Assembly: GCA_947652115.1 (NCBI GenBank)
Contig: OX393568.1
Span: forward strand, 502,353-566,352
Origin: Blastomussa wellsi
Taxonomy: Eukaryota > Cnidaria > Anthozoa > Scleractinia > Plerogyridae
Length of the DNA: 64,000 nucleotides
Direction: 5' to 3'
Part shown: in pieces, positions 1-12,154 of the stretch
Layout of the letters: each line of letters begins with the position of its first letter
Position numbering within the stretch: position 1 is the stretch's first letter
The notes under the pieces: model-generated
Seen by the model: only the letters and a program-made list of their open reading frames with translations
The model's database searches: none
What the model was told of the DNA's origin: nothing
Position numbers and translations under genes: made by a program

Positions 1-82
1 AATGGTACCATGCTAGTGTTTCAACTTATAGAGGTCTGCATAGCTGGCTTGTCAGTTATTAAATTTCAAATGTTGTATTTAC

Positions 83-3000
83 CGATTGGAGTAAAAGAGA
101 GATATACCAGAAATCCTTTCCTTTCAAAACTATAGTCGGAGTGAAATGTTATCACTGCTACTTCCCCCATCACAAAAACGCGTTGGCCAGTCTTCGTACC
201 ACAGTACACACCAGATGTTTCGTTCTTTTCATCAGTTATTTTCAAATAGTCACAGCTACAAAAAAAGGTACGCAATGGTTACTTGTGGTTGCTGCAATGT
301 AGGTATTCGTCCATCTCGCGAGACAACGCCCATTGTGGATAAGCGAGCAATTGAAACAAATACTTGATTCCCTTTTCAACTTTACAATATAAATAACTTA
401 AGTACTGTAACAGGCAGTAAACGATATTTTAAAATGGTTTTGAAGAAAACTATTGGCTCGTTAGGGTGTGAAATGTTAAATGTCAAGTTTAAAAGCATCA
501 CATTAATTTTGAATGTCGTGTTAGATCTGGACATGGCTAATTTGAGTGTTTTAAAATGTAGTAATGCTAGTTTTGTTCCCGGGAGTCCCGAGTTCAACTC
601 ATCGGCTATGTCAACTTTGTAAATAGCAAACGTTTCTGCCAGTTGGGATTCTTAACCTTGTTATGTAGTTTCTCTTACTCATTTACATTGGCCACAACAA
701 TTCATAGGCGGCGGAGGAGTGGGGGCAGGAGAGGCTGCAGCAACCCCCCCCCCCCCCCCAACGAACGTTTGTGGGGTACCAAAAATATTTCTGTCACAAT
801 ATAAAATTGGTTCGACACACTTACATTCATTCTTGTGAAATTTTCAGAACCAGAAGCTTATCCGATAATCTTCTTTGCAGCTCAAAAGATGAGAAACAAT
901 TGAGCAGTTACTTACAAGCAAGAGGGACGATCCTCCATTTCAAACTCTTTGAAATCAATTATCATTCCCATTCCACGAGGAATATTAACTGAATATACGC
1001 AGTGCATATTGTTAGGATACTTCTTTGGATACCCTGGACTTCTCAGCGTGTTGTTTACCACTATTCCACATTCTAATAATTAAAAACAAAAATAATTTGT
1101 TATCTTACAAACAACTTTTGTGATGTAAGCTAAGAAAAGGGTAGATTGATCTGACGGTCAAAGCGACAGAAAATAAACAAGATGGATAAGCATTTTTTGT
1201 TCCCTCGTCCACTGAGGAAGTCTGGTCTTGAAAACCGAAATATCGGGCAATTTTTTTGAAATATATTAGCTGTTTATCCAGCTTGGTTATATTCCGTCGC
1301 TTTCTTTCTGCCTTGTATTTTAACATTGCAATTCTTAAAATTATGAAACTTCTATTTTAAAGGTTGTTTCCCATCTGATTCCCATACACTGAAATTTCTA
1401 ACCGACCTGATGGTGTCAAAAACCGTGATAAGGCCTATGTTATTTACAGAACAAACTATTTAAAGCGCGTTGCACAGAATTCCAACAATCTAGACTCTCC
1501 CAATTAATGATCCACATGCATGAGAAACAAAACTATACTTTTAATAACGGTCCGAGTTCAGCGATACGTTCCACCAAATTTTGGATCGAAAAGTGATATT
1601 AGAGCTGTGGAATTATTTAACCGAAAGCGGGGAAAAACTTATATATTACATACCATCCGGGTGTTGCATATCATTCCCTGCCAAATTAAAAGTAAAATTA
1701 CTGATCAATATAAATTTTGCCATAATACTATTTGTGCAGAAAATCATGTCCATAAATTGCCATTCAAAGCTAAGAACATCTAAATGAAAATTTATAATTC
1801 TAAATTTTCTTTTGATATTTATCTATGAGGTTTAAAATCGTAGTTCTACGCGATCTTGTCTAAATTTTGAATTATCAATTCTAACTTCTTTAATAGAGTC
1901 AGTGTCTCACAGAAAGGATAGGAAAAAACCGTACAGCGATAAAATGATAAAATGATACATGGGTCACATAACACATGTTGTACCTACCAAATGGCACAGA
2001 AGTAAAAAATAACTGAAATCCTCTTTTTCCAAAGAAGAAGTCCGAGTGGAATTTCATGATTACAGAAGCTCCAGTAACTAGAACTACTTTTCCAGCCTGG
2101 TAACGGCAGAACACGCCAAATATCTGACCTTTGTCGTTAGTTATCTTTATATAGTCATCGCTAAAGGAAAAATACATTTTACAAAATTAAATTCAATTGT
2201 TTCGTTACAAAATACAGTAAATCCCACTATCCTCCTAGTGAATATTGTTTTGTTTTTTCCATACCGCTGTCCACTCACACAATCGCGCTTGCGTACTTCT
2301 TAACGATAGAATAGGCCATTTCCGAATTCCCTTTTCCCTCTCTTTCATAACGAGTCCAAGTGCGAAGATATTCGAATGGAAATGAGCTTGATTTGCATGA
2401 GAATGAAGATGCATGTAAAATTCATCTTCATATTCGCCATTTTCGCATTGCCCATAATACGTCTTGTTTGCCCCCCAAAATTTTACATAACCTTTGTTTC
2501 CCATTACTTCTGGGAATTACAGTAGTCCCAGGAGAAACTTAAGACAATGCTTATGCAAAATGTTGGGGGCAAACAAGGTGCATTATGGGCAATGCGAAAA
2601 TAGCGAATAAATGGTGTTTTTGACACTGAAGCAAAAGAGAACTCGGAAATGGCCTATTAGAAAGTCATGTGCATATTTTTAGAGGGCGTCCTCATTGTCA
2701 TTTCATTTGATTCCTTACGAGAGCTGCTACAAGGCCCTATCTATCCAAAGACTAGTAGAATAGGGCTGATACTTTATCTCAGAGACACTACACTACAAGC
2801 AATCACTTTTTGTCGGCTGAATAGATAAAATGTCAAAAGCTTATTTTAAAGCTGCCCAGACTGAGCGAAGTAGCGTTTGGCTTATTGGTTGATATGATTA
2901 TTTTATTTGCTGTATGTGTCAGTTTTCTGTAGTAGCTTACTCGCATGTTGAAATGAACCCAACGTCGAAATCACGAAATTCAATCTCCATTGCCTTGCCA

Positions 3001-3097
3001 TCTGCAATTGGAACTACGTAAATACAGTCCATATTGCTTGGGTAGCTGATTGGATAACCAGGACTTGTGAGCGTATTGCTTACTACTGAGCCACATC
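83..3097 (-). CDS. Tandem CUB-domain protein, partial (4 exons, 2 CUB domains)
   Basis: Four minus-strand exons at 3097-2941, 2160-1988, 1072-916 and 255-83 code two consecutive CUB domains, each split over two exons. The first half of each has the CUB opening (a CG dipeptide, then SPGYP and YP-N-M-C). The second half has the acidic DYIKIT or DYLKIT stretch, a central cysteine, and the FHSD segment that closes the fold. CUB domains are extracellular beta-sandwich modules for protein or sugar binding, so this should be a secreted or membrane protein. Splice signals are canonical and phases agree (1, 2, 1, 2). The last donor at 82 is phase 1, so the gene runs past the window start. No signal-peptide exon was found upstream of 3097. 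Exon sizes repeat exactly (157 and 173 nt), which points to tandem exon-pair duplication. The particular protein is not identifiable. Confidence 0.8.
2310..2658. mobile_element. Foldback MITE in a CUB-gene intron
   Basis: The ends are inverted copies of each other: TAGGCCATTTCCGA at about 2311 and its complement at 2645-2657. The inner parts also pair, for example the CATTTTCGCATTGCCCATAAT stretch near 2437 with its complement near 2580-2600. No coding capacity. Related arms occur at 6367-6543, 50592-50650 and 50996-51050. It lies in the intron between two CUB half-exons. Confidence 0.7.
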
Positions 3098-3118
3098 CTG
3101 TTGAGAAGAATAAATAAT

Positions 3119-3645
3119 TCTTAAAGGGCCACTGCCACGGTATTTTGGCGTCATTTTAAATGGTGAAATATGTTCCTGTATCAATGGCAACCGAAAAATA
3201 ATGATGTAGCATTGTCATCTAGGACTATGCCACTATGCCACTATGCCACTATGTCACTATGCCACTATGCCACTATGCCACTATGCCACTATGCTACTAT
3301 GCCACTATGCCACTATGCCACTATTCCACTATGCCACTATGCCACTATGCCACTATGCCACTATGCCACTATGCCACTATGCCACTATGCCACTATGCCA
3401 CTATGCCACTATGCAACTATGTCACTATGCCACTATGCCACTATGTCACTATGCCACTATGCCACTATGCCACTATGCCACTATGCCACTATTCCACTAT
3501 GCCACTATGTCACTATGCCACTATGCCACTATGCCACTATGCCACTATGCCACTATGCCACTATGCCACTATGCCACTATGCCACTATGCCACTATGTCA
3601 CTACATCACTTAGGATGGAAAGGATGGAAATGTATTGAAATCTGA
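3119..3645. repeat. MITE-like repeat expanded by an 8-bp satellite
   Basis: The left part (TTAAAGGGCCACTGCCA at 3119) and the right part (TTAGGATGGAAAGGATGG near 3610) match the intact element at 18259-18623. Where that element has a short CTAGGACTATATCACTACAC stretch, this copy has about 47 units of CACTATGC from about 3226 to 3604. Eight is not a multiple of three, so all three forward frames stay open and give the same repeating peptide; the long ORFs here are therefore artefacts. Confidence 0.85.
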
Positions 3646-5724
3646 AAAAAAAAACAATAATAATATTGCTTTAACCTTTCTAAGCCGATTCGATTTGATT
3701 GAGCAAGGACATTGTAATTTATGTGAAATTTAAACCCGAACAGCAGGATACCGGAATACGATTAGCGATGCCGTTTCGCAGACGTCACTCTTCCGCGGGA
3801 CTGAGGAAAAAGGGAGACGACTGCACTTAGGCGAAACTCTCTGACACCAATAAATAATGTGAAGTATCATTGGAACGCAGAGCACTTCACACAACAGATT
3901 TGCTAGATGTTGGAATGGGAACGCGACAGGCAATTTGCAGGGCGTGTGAAACGTTCTCGCTAGTTCTTACGCGGGCTGTAGCCATCTAAAAGAGGTCAGG
4001 AGAGAGATGACTGTTTTGGAAAAAAAATCCCAACCATTTTCTTAATACCCTTCTTGCTCTAAGCCTGAACCGATGTACAAAATAAAATTCCCTAGAATAG
4101 CATACAGAAAACAACTATTTGTGATCACCTTGTATCGCTAGAGAGCTGTTATTTTTACTCCACTTTGAGGCTAATACTATGAAAAGTATTTTAAGTATGC
4201 AGAAGGACTTGTCGTCCATAATCGCACATGTGGTTATCCTTGTGGAAGCCTCGCAGTTCGTACTGTGAAAGCAGAATATTACAAAAAGAAAGCGTTAAAG
4301 ATTAATACAGGAGGCAAATGAAATTGCTGTCTACTATTTTCTCGAACATCTTTCCAAGTACATTTAACTAGCCCTGGATCGGAGTTGTGATCGGTTGAGT
4401 CAGTTGTGATATAAATATCGCTCTTATTTACGTGTAAATTTTGGTTGTGATTTACTGATACCAGTCTAACCTCACGGAATATGACTGAAAGATTTTCACA
4501 TTTTGTCGAAATAGGAGACAATTTAAACAGAAAGGTTTTTCTTACAGAATTTCTATAGCACGGTTGACCAAGGCTTACGTCTTGCTTTAACAATTTTTGC
4601 CTGGCGCAAAACAAAATTTCTATTTAACTTTCCTATCACAAAGATGTTCCAAAACTGCTAATTAAAAATATTGAAAAGATGACCAATTGCATTGTAAATG
4701 TATTTTTGAACGAGAAAAGTGCGGCTTAACACCCGTGGCAAGGTGGTCATCTGCTTTCGGTTCCGTTTCTGGTTCTACTCTCAAAATTCAATGCGCCGCA
4801 AATGTAGACTATAGAATAAGACTGACCAGGGTTTTTTGAGTAAATTCCGTGTTGCCATTACCACTATTTAGAGTTAACCGCAAGCGGGCTAACCGAAATG
4901 TTGTTCAGACCTACCGGTGCGCTATTCAGGTTAACCGGAATGATATTTAGGCTAGCCGGGAGTGCGTGTCTGCGGCTCTATAGATGCATTTATTGCACAC
5001 CTCTCAACATTCGATTCCATTTTCTTTAGAATTCGTCTAATTTGCGAAAAACATCAGTTAATTTGGAGTCCTTTAAATTGCAAAGAACAATTGAGCACAA
5101 CTGTTTTGAAAAAAAGATCAATGATGGCCAAGACTATTTTGGCTACTGATCGACAGGGGATACTGGCAAAGATGAAATTTAGCAATGCAGGGCATGGTGG
5201 TCAAGTAAAAAAATCTGAACATCGCGGTTTTAGTTGGGATTTACTGATTGTAACGCCGGTTCTCAGCTTGATATCACATTACGGCCGAGAACCCAAATAT
5301 TCAAGATGCTCTGTTTTCAAAACAAAGGGTACCATCGAGCTGAAAATTTGCCAAAAGATATATTTTTAGTTAGCCTTACACCTAGTGGCAACGAAAATTT
5401 AGGAGGCATATCAGAATTTTATGACGTCACATGAAAACCAAGAATTGATAATGTTTGTATGCGCCGTTTTCTTTTACTTCTAACATTGTTCGTGCCGAGT
5501 TTGAAAGTTTAGGGGCTTTTCTTTCATTGCGTTTTCATAAGTGTTTGTAGGTTTTTCGCGCAAAGAATTAGAAGTAAAACTACCAGTCGCCATCTTTGTA
5601 CTTACGGTGGATTACTCAACACCGCGAATAACACGGCTAACCGAAACAACACAACAACAAACAAAATAGGGTGCCAAACGACTAAGGAGCGACGCCTGGG
5701 GACGAGTCAGTAATATTATTCTTG

Positions 5725-6016
5725 GCATTCTCGTGATCTCGTCCCCATAGCCCTTTTCGTTTCTGTTAGCCAGTGGGGCCTTGATACCAGGGCTCTTCCG
5801 GACTTCATGTATGTAGTATTGATGTTTATACATGTTGTGTGCTGCAATATGGTGGCCGACTAACGTTTTGACTTCCGTTTAAAATTTCTTTGTTCTCAAC
5901 CAGCCAATAATAAAACTCCCAATGTTTTTGGAAAATCCTATGTCCTCAGAGCTCTTCGTTTCTCTTGCCATTACCCCGCTGGCTAAGAGAAGCGAAAAGG
6001 GCTATAGGGACGAGAA
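5725..6016. mobile_element. Inverted-repeat element (MITE-like)
   Basis: CTCGTCCCCATAGCCCTTTT near 5737 is matched by its near-complement (AAAAGGGCTATAGGGACGAG) near 5996. The adjoining GTTAGCCAG and CTGGCTAA words also pair. No coding capacity. The ends resemble those of the 6590-6880 element. Confidence 0.5.
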
Positions 6017-6073
6017 TGTATACTTGGTAAATCGATATGTAAGAGTTTCTCACGGCTACTTGGTCAAATCACG

Positions 6074-6360
6074 TGGGAGGCACAGTGGCCTAGCTAATGG
6101 TTATTGCGCTGGACTCCGGATCGGACGGTCCGGGTTCGAGCCTCTAGCCAGGGCACTGCGTTGTGTTCTTGGGCAAGACACTTTACTCTCACAATGCCCC
6201 TCTTCACCCAGGTGTATAAATCGGTACCGGCGAATTTACTGCTGGGGGGTAACCCTGCGATGGACTAGCATCCCATCCAGGGGGGAGTAGAAATACTGTC
6301 TGTCGCTTCATGCTACAGAAACCGGGATAAGCTCCGGCCTGATGGGCCACTAGGCCCGAA
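6074..6360 (+). mobile_element. tRNA-derived SINE, family 1
   Basis: The head has a box-A-like TGGCCTAGCTAATGG and a box-B-like GGTTCGAGCC, as in RNA polymerase III promoters from tRNAs. The body carries TTGGGCAAGACACTTTACTC, CACCCAGGTGTATAAAT and a 3' part reading GATAAGCTCCGGCCTGATGG. The same head and body recur at 55747-56010 (plus) and, diverged, at 39708-39970 (minus), with a 3' fragment at 57483-57700. Confidence 0.75.
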
Positions 6361-6366
6361 TTCTAT

Positions 6367-6543
6367 ACTTGCACAAATCCCATAACACACCTCTTTTACT
6401 CCCCACAATTTTGCATAATCATTGTTTACAATTTCTCCTGGGACATGAAGATGCCCCAAGGGAAATCTAAAAATATGCCTATACTTTTTTTTTTTGGGGG
6501 GGGGGGGGTAGAAGCGGTGTATTATGGGATTGTGCAAGTAGAG
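6367..6543. mobile_element. Short foldback MITE copy with poly-G loop
   Basis: The arms ACTTGCACAAATCCCATAA (near 6367) and TTATGGGATTGTGCAAGT (near 6524) are complementary. Between them is a middle related to the 2310-2658 element (TTTCTCCTGGGA) and a T(11)G(13) run. Noncoding. Confidence 0.6.
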
Positions 6544-6589
6544 AATGCAGACTTACCTCTTCACCTCTCCTTGGTCAAATCAATGCAAA

Positions 6590-6880
6590 TCACGTGTCCC
6601 CAGAGCCACTTGTTTCTCGTGCACAGGCCCACAGTTCCTCTCTTAAAATTAGACTCGTTTTGAAACAGAGGGAAAAGGCCCAGAGCTGCTTGTCCCTCTT
6701 AGCCGGCTGGACCTGTGCACGAGGAAAAAGTCCCTCTGGGATTTTAAAACGGCTGATGTGATTGGACTCCCTTTGTTTGATTTCAGCGAATCAAATCGTG
6801 TGTCCCCAGAGTCACCTGTTCCTCGTGCACAGGCCCAGCCGGCTAAGAGGGACAAGCGGCTCTGGGGACGAGAATGAGGG
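6590..6880. mobile_element. Inverted-repeat element (CCCCAGAGCC family)
   Basis: Inward copies of GTCCCCAGAGCC at about 6597 and GGCTCTGGGGACGAGAATG at about 6859 flank pairing GTGCACAGGCC words. Internal words such as GGACCTGTGCAC and GATGTGATTGGA recur at 33068-33215, and the end recurs alone at 11906-11922. MITE-like and noncoding. Confidence 0.55.
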
Positions 6881-8434
6881 AAAAGGGAACTCGTAAATGG
6901 TCTATTCATAGGAGGGACAAGCTGTGGGTAAAGAATGGCCCAAAATTGTTATGGGAGAGAACTGGAGCTGAAACAGGTGCACCGAAAAAAATCCATTCAC
7001 TATATATGTTGAGTCAATGCACTTTAAAATCAGGCCCAATAATTTCATTATCATCATACTGGTTAAAAGAAAAAGTAACGATTGTTTCCCTCTGTCTATA
7101 AATGTGTTCGAATTCGATGGCGTAAATGATGACAGGGAGACTTCTGAATTGAACGTAGTATACTTGATAAACTACATGTATAAAGCAGAAATGTTTAAAA
7201 TGCCGCGAATCGATTCTCAGACATCAATGAGCGACATGAATGAGTTATTGGCGCCAAGGATAGCAAACAGTGAATTTTCTACAGTAAACAGCTGGCTGCA
7301 GTTACAGATCAATATTTTGCATTTGGTACTTCGCCGACTATTCTCAACATAAAACTAAAAAGATCTAGTAAACGAAAAGGTTCCCAATATTCACAGAACA
7401 CATTCTGTTAAGAAAAAAGTGAACTGAGCCAGTCGAGAGAAGAAATAGTTACACTTTTAGAGCCAAAAGTCCAAAAGTGTTCTTAAAAGCCCTTGGAATA
7501 ATGATAAGCAGAATTTCAATACAATCAACTTCATAAAGTATCGTTTTTGCATCATAAATAGCAGATACATGGGTGTTAAACGAATACAAAGCTGGATATC
7601 AAACATTTAGTTACAATATATTTTATAATTATCAGCCAAAAAATATAGTTTTGGCAAATATTCGTATATGTTATTGCATTCTAGATTATTTTTCAGTTCA
7701 ATCGAAACTAAAATTATTTTCTTCACAAAAATTTGAAATACTGTGTTCCTATCCAAATTGTTTTTATCAACTTGAATCTCGTTTTCAATAAAAAATGTGA
7801 ATTTTAATTTGACTTCGTTTCATTCGACAATGAAAAGATTGGTTATGAAAGAGGATAAGGACAAAAGAGTCAACGTGACATCTTTGTTTTAACATATCTT
7901 GGCTGAAAACAAGAAAAAAAAATGAATAAATAAAAATCACTTAAAAAATTCATCACGACGTTAGAAAATTACCAACAAATATTGCGCGTTAAAACAAGCT
8001 TCCTTTAATCTTTTACTGTTAGCTTCTTAAGAAAATTCTATGAATATTTCAGAGGAAACCATTAAATTACGCCAAGTATACTTTATTTGCTCCGGTTCGC
8101 TTAATTTCTTGACGTGCGTCACCTATCGATCAATCCATTCTATTGTTAGCATTCAGATGACTTTGTTGTGAATTTGCGAAAACAACTGTCCGTCGCCAAC
8201 ACCGCTTGGGATTGTTAAGATAAACCGAAAGAGTGTTGTTGATCTTTTTCGGTAATTGTTTCAACGCTTCCACTGCGTGGTAGGAGGGAAAATTAAGATA
8301 TTCCTGCAGTAAATTAAAGGAGCCTCGCATAAGAAAACATTGATTATCACCTTTTCTTAGAGGTGTGAAACACGTTCTAGCTAAAATACAACGATAATTA
8401 ATTTAACAAGTTTACTACGGAAGGCGAGCATCTG

Positions 8435-11400
8435 ATGGAGGGCCAAGCAAATCAACCTCGAAGATTTAATTTCAAAATTGGAGTTTCGTTTTTTCTTGCT
8501 TACGGTAAGTGCGAAAGAATTAATTGATAAGAATTAACAATTTTGAAATGTGAAGGAAACTGAACGAAAAATCAGTATTGTTGAATAGAAGTATAAACAG
8601 AACGCTTTTTGTTTAGTTTTCGAGTGAAGCTGAAGTCGCTTTCCGATTATCTCAATTGTGAATAATTTCCAACCTAAATTGAAGCTTTACTTTTGACTTT
8701 TCAGGTCAATTTTTTCTTTATCTACCTATCTCTGTTTGCAAGAAAGTTTAAAATCTTGAAATTCTTTCTTCGCGATATCTTATAAATAGAACAACAAAGT
8801 TTGAATGTAAAACTATAAATAAGTACCAAGTTTATTCTTTGGTGACAGTGCCGCAAGCTTTCTGATTTATATGCAAAATACATAACACATTTTAATTCAT
8901 TTTTACCAACCGATTTTCAATGCAGTTTCTAAACATTCAGTCTCTTCTTTTTAATTTAATTACATGCCTCAATCGTACGTATATGCAAATCACATGCGCT
9001 CCTCAATTTAGCGTACGCTTCTGTCCCAATGCAGACAGCACCCTCTCCCTCCCCTCCCTCCTCCAAACTCCTGCCTACCCCACACACTCCAACTCTTGGC
9101 TTTATTCCACCGCGGTAAAACGTCTCTTTCCTTTCGGGGAAAATCATTTGTGATGAATTCAAGATAGGAAAGGGCATATGAAGTAGCTTCTGCATGTAAT
9201 TTTTTTTAAATCTTTTTTTTTTTTAATTTTCTTTTTATGTTTGTTTCAAATAAACGTCTTTGCTTTCCAAATGCTCTACGCCCGACCAAATCCCTTTGAC
9301 AGTGGCGTCGAAAAGTTCGCATTCATTTTCAGCGTTTGAAATAATCATAAAGGTTTTCAGTAAAGTCCCGAAAAATTCAGTAAATTGACAGGAAACTGGT
9401 AAAATATCTAACTTTAAATAGTGTAAATTAAAACCTTATCTTTATTTCATTACTTTACTTGTTTTTTTTAGCGTTGGACCAAGGTTGATATCTACGTAGT
9501 CAATAATCTCTTGCGATGATGTCTTTTACCTACAGCAATAACTGTTCAGTTACTCTGTACAAACTACACCCAATTTAGAGTAAAAGATAAGGGAGGTCTT
9601 TTAGCATTAGACTACGAACCCGAGTTTTCTATGAGTGAATAGTCAAACAGTAAGAGAACCAATCAGATTGTCAGCACTTTTGGTCTTCCCCAGACTTTCG
9701 CAGTGTGGCTATACCTCTGTTACGATGACATTTCCATTTCTATTATACTGGTTATAGGTTTGACGAAACTAGCATTAACCCAAGCTCAGTTTACAGGTAC
9801 GAATGTATTGCTTTTGGAATTACTATATTTTAAGAAGATATATTGCTTCGTTTTGTTGGCAACTTGTGCCCTTTTGCCTAGAGGGCTACGAGGGAGAGAA
9901 GACTTGAGGGCCACGAGATGTGTTCCAGTTTAAAAAAAGATTAACCACGGTATGTTTCTTTTTCCCTCTCGTAGCATGTACTAGCCGCGGCAATCACACA
10001 GACGATATTTACCGAGAGGTGCCAATAAAAAACGCTAGAGTAAGTGTGACGCTCAGCAGTCCAAACTTTCCAAAGCCCTACCCCCAAAACATACAGTGTA
10101 CCTGGAGAATAGTTGCTCCGCTTGGTTACCAAGTCAAACTCACTTTTCTGGAATTTGAATTGGAGGAAAGCTACCTGGGCTCTGGTTGTCATGACTACGT
10201 GAGTGTGAGGTAGGTATATTCCCTTGGAGGGGAAAGTAGAAACCGGCAGGCTGACGGAAATTGATTATATCTCTCGGTGAGCTAAGCTTTAGTTTACGAA
10301 TAGCTGAATAATGTGCAGCCTTTTGGTGAGAAAAAAAGTTAATTAACAGCTGTGGGGAAAGTTCCGCTAGCTTAATTGCAACAGTTCAATGAGAATGCCA
10401 TTTTATAAATAGAAATTAAGAGTATTTTAATCGCACCTCGAATCATAATTATTGCTATAAACTAGAAACATCCAGAAAACTATTAAGAGTTAAACTGAGT
10501 ATGCTGTCAGTACCAAAGAAGCGTTACAGTTGCTCGAGGCGATGTCCGCAAGCAACTCTACCTTCTTGAGTGCTCTCCAAACTTGCCAAGTGCACCATAA
10601 CTCGATATACGCACGTTAAAAGCATGAACCCATTATTTTATAGCGTTGCTGGTGAAAACGTACAGAAAAAAAAACCCGCAGCACAACTCACATTCGAAAA
10701 AAATTAGGCCGAGTAACTAACGCTGTCAGTTTGCACTATAACATTTTGTGCAGGCGTGCGTATACTAAAATTTCTGTATTGCACGGTTCCGCTAGCCATA
10801 TGTTATAACTTTATGTTGATAGAGATGGAGGGTTAGAGTACAATAAAGCCAAGGTATTAAGGAAGCGCTGTGGTTCGAGTAAGCCTCCGACTGTCAGCTC
10901 CAGCAATGCAGTTCTGTGGCTGAGGTTTCTTACTGACAAGAAGGTGGAGGAGAAGGGATTTACTATCAAAGTACTCCCTGTTAGTGGTACGTACAAGAAA
11001 TGCTCGTCTAATGTCAATTCTGTAAGTTTTGATTTTACTGCTTTTAAAAGCTTTATTTTAATGTTACCAAATCATTAACTTAACAGCATCATAACATATT
11101 ATTTATTAAAAAAAGCAGAATCTTCTTTGACCGGACCCTTCGCACGTCTTAGGTTTGACCCATGAGTATGTTCTCTTGTAGGATCAACTTCCAAGCGGTA
11201 CATTGCCATCGGAGTTCTCGTTGGTGTGCTCGTAGTCATCATAATAGCAATTATCCTGTGTCGGAAGCGCTTCAAACGACTTGAGGCACCAAAGGCCCGT
11301 CAATACCAGGAACTTTCTGTTCCAACAGACGTAGAACTGGAGCAAACAGACCCTTCAAATGAGGGACCTGGAATACCCGAGCAGGATCTTTGGAGCGGTG

Positions 11401-11615
11401 AGTGCAAACCGACAGCACACGATAAGCGTGATGCAAGTGCTTTTTATTCTTCACCTCTGAGAAATTCTGAGGCCTCAGGATACTGCTCCCTTTCAGAAGA
11501 CGGAGTTGCGTTTGAGTTAAAGAGCAATCGTACATTCAGTAAGGCCACTGCAAAGAAGCCCGCTGCATACGATGGAGAAGAGCTGGAATACACAGAACTG
11601 CTTACTGTTGTGTAA
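8435..11615 (+). CDS. Single-CUB transmembrane receptor with ITIM-like tail
   Basis: Exons 8435-8504, 9975-10209, 10823-10986 and 11182-11615 join in frame to 300 aa. The start exon codes MEGQ, a basic patch (RRFNFK) and a hydrophobic run, so it works as a signal peptide, and ends at a strong GTAAGT donor. One CUB domain follows (about residues 25-155) with four cysteines, the SSPNFPKPYP opening and CHDYVSV. A transmembrane helix spans about 163-182 (ending IIIAIILC), followed by a basic RKRFKR stop-transfer. The 118-residue tail has YQEL (Y198), SGYCSL (Y257) and LEYTEL (Y293); the last two fit the ITIM consensus [SIVL]xYxx[ILV]. The C-terminus LTVV fits a class I PDZ ligand. This suggests a surface receptor recruiting SH2 phosphatases or kinases. 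Ligand and orthologue are unknown. The start exon is the least certain part. An optional 93-nt exon is listed separately. Confidence 0.78.
9704..9796 (+). CDS. Possible cassette exon of the CUB receptor
   Basis: This 93-nt open segment has an acceptor (TCTTCCCCAGACTTTCGCAG) and a donor (ACAG followed by GTACGA). It enters and leaves in phase 1, the same phase as the junction between the start exon and the CUB exon, so it can be included or skipped without a frame change (331 or 300 aa). It codes a second hydrophobic stretch (SIIL-VIGL-KLAL) ending QAQFT, which would alter the signal peptide or cleavage site. It may instead be chance open sequence. Confidence 0.35.
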
Positions 11616-12154
11616 TAGTAACAAAATTGAAGACACAATTACTCTTTTAACACAGTATATTGCCAGTTGTGATAATTATCAGTATCTTCGTCGACAGAGT
11701 TCAATGGTTACTGTGACTAAAGAGATTATAAATGGTCTAGAAGGCAAATTAAATTTACTCAACAGAAAAATGGATCAAAACTGTTCAACAGGCAAACCAC
11801 GTTAACTGTAACCTTGGCATGGCTGATCTCAACCCCTGTGCCTCAAGCCCCGCCGACTAAGAGGGACCTCATGCCCCAGGCCCCGCCGTCTAAGAGAAAC
11901 AAGCGGCTCTGGGGACGAGAATGGGCTGATCTGTATTATCAATAAAAGGAAAAAAGGAAAAAAATGGTGCTATTCATAACGTCCTTGATTGTTTAGCTTC
12001 ACGGACAGTTATGATGTTATTCGCCGGCAACTAGTAGATGAGAATGAGTGAGCCTATTATATTTCCATGGCCTTCCCCGCCGGCTCAACAGAGTCTGGGC
12101 TGCATCGTTACCGGTGACGTCACCCAAGCTTTGCGCGGTTACTGAAACTAGGAA

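Larger units (their letters stand above)
3646..8434. other. Intergenic stretch, repeats only
   Basis: No gene can be supported. It holds a region rich in AACCGG/CTAACCG-like words (about 4870-4960), an inverted-repeat element near 5725-6015, a tRNA-derived SINE at 6074-6360, a foldback copy at 6367-6543 with an internal poly-G run, and a larger inverted-repeat element at about 6590-6880. ORFs at 4279-4614 (minus), 4962-5369 (plus) and 7017-7352 (plus) have no recognisable domain. The rest is AT-rich and unremarkable. Confidence 0.6.

Noticed and set aside
3170..3645. Three overlapping ORFs coding a repeated MPLCHYAT-type peptide
   Set aside because: They are the three frames of an 8-bp tandem repeat inside a noncoding element.
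4279..4614. 111-codon minus ORF
   Set aside because: Composition is plausible, but there is no recognisable domain, no convincing splice context and no neighbour to join. A link to the CUB gene on the same strand could not be shown.
7017..7352. 111-codon plus ORF
   Set aside because: No recognisable domain, next to MITE sequence; left as probable chance.
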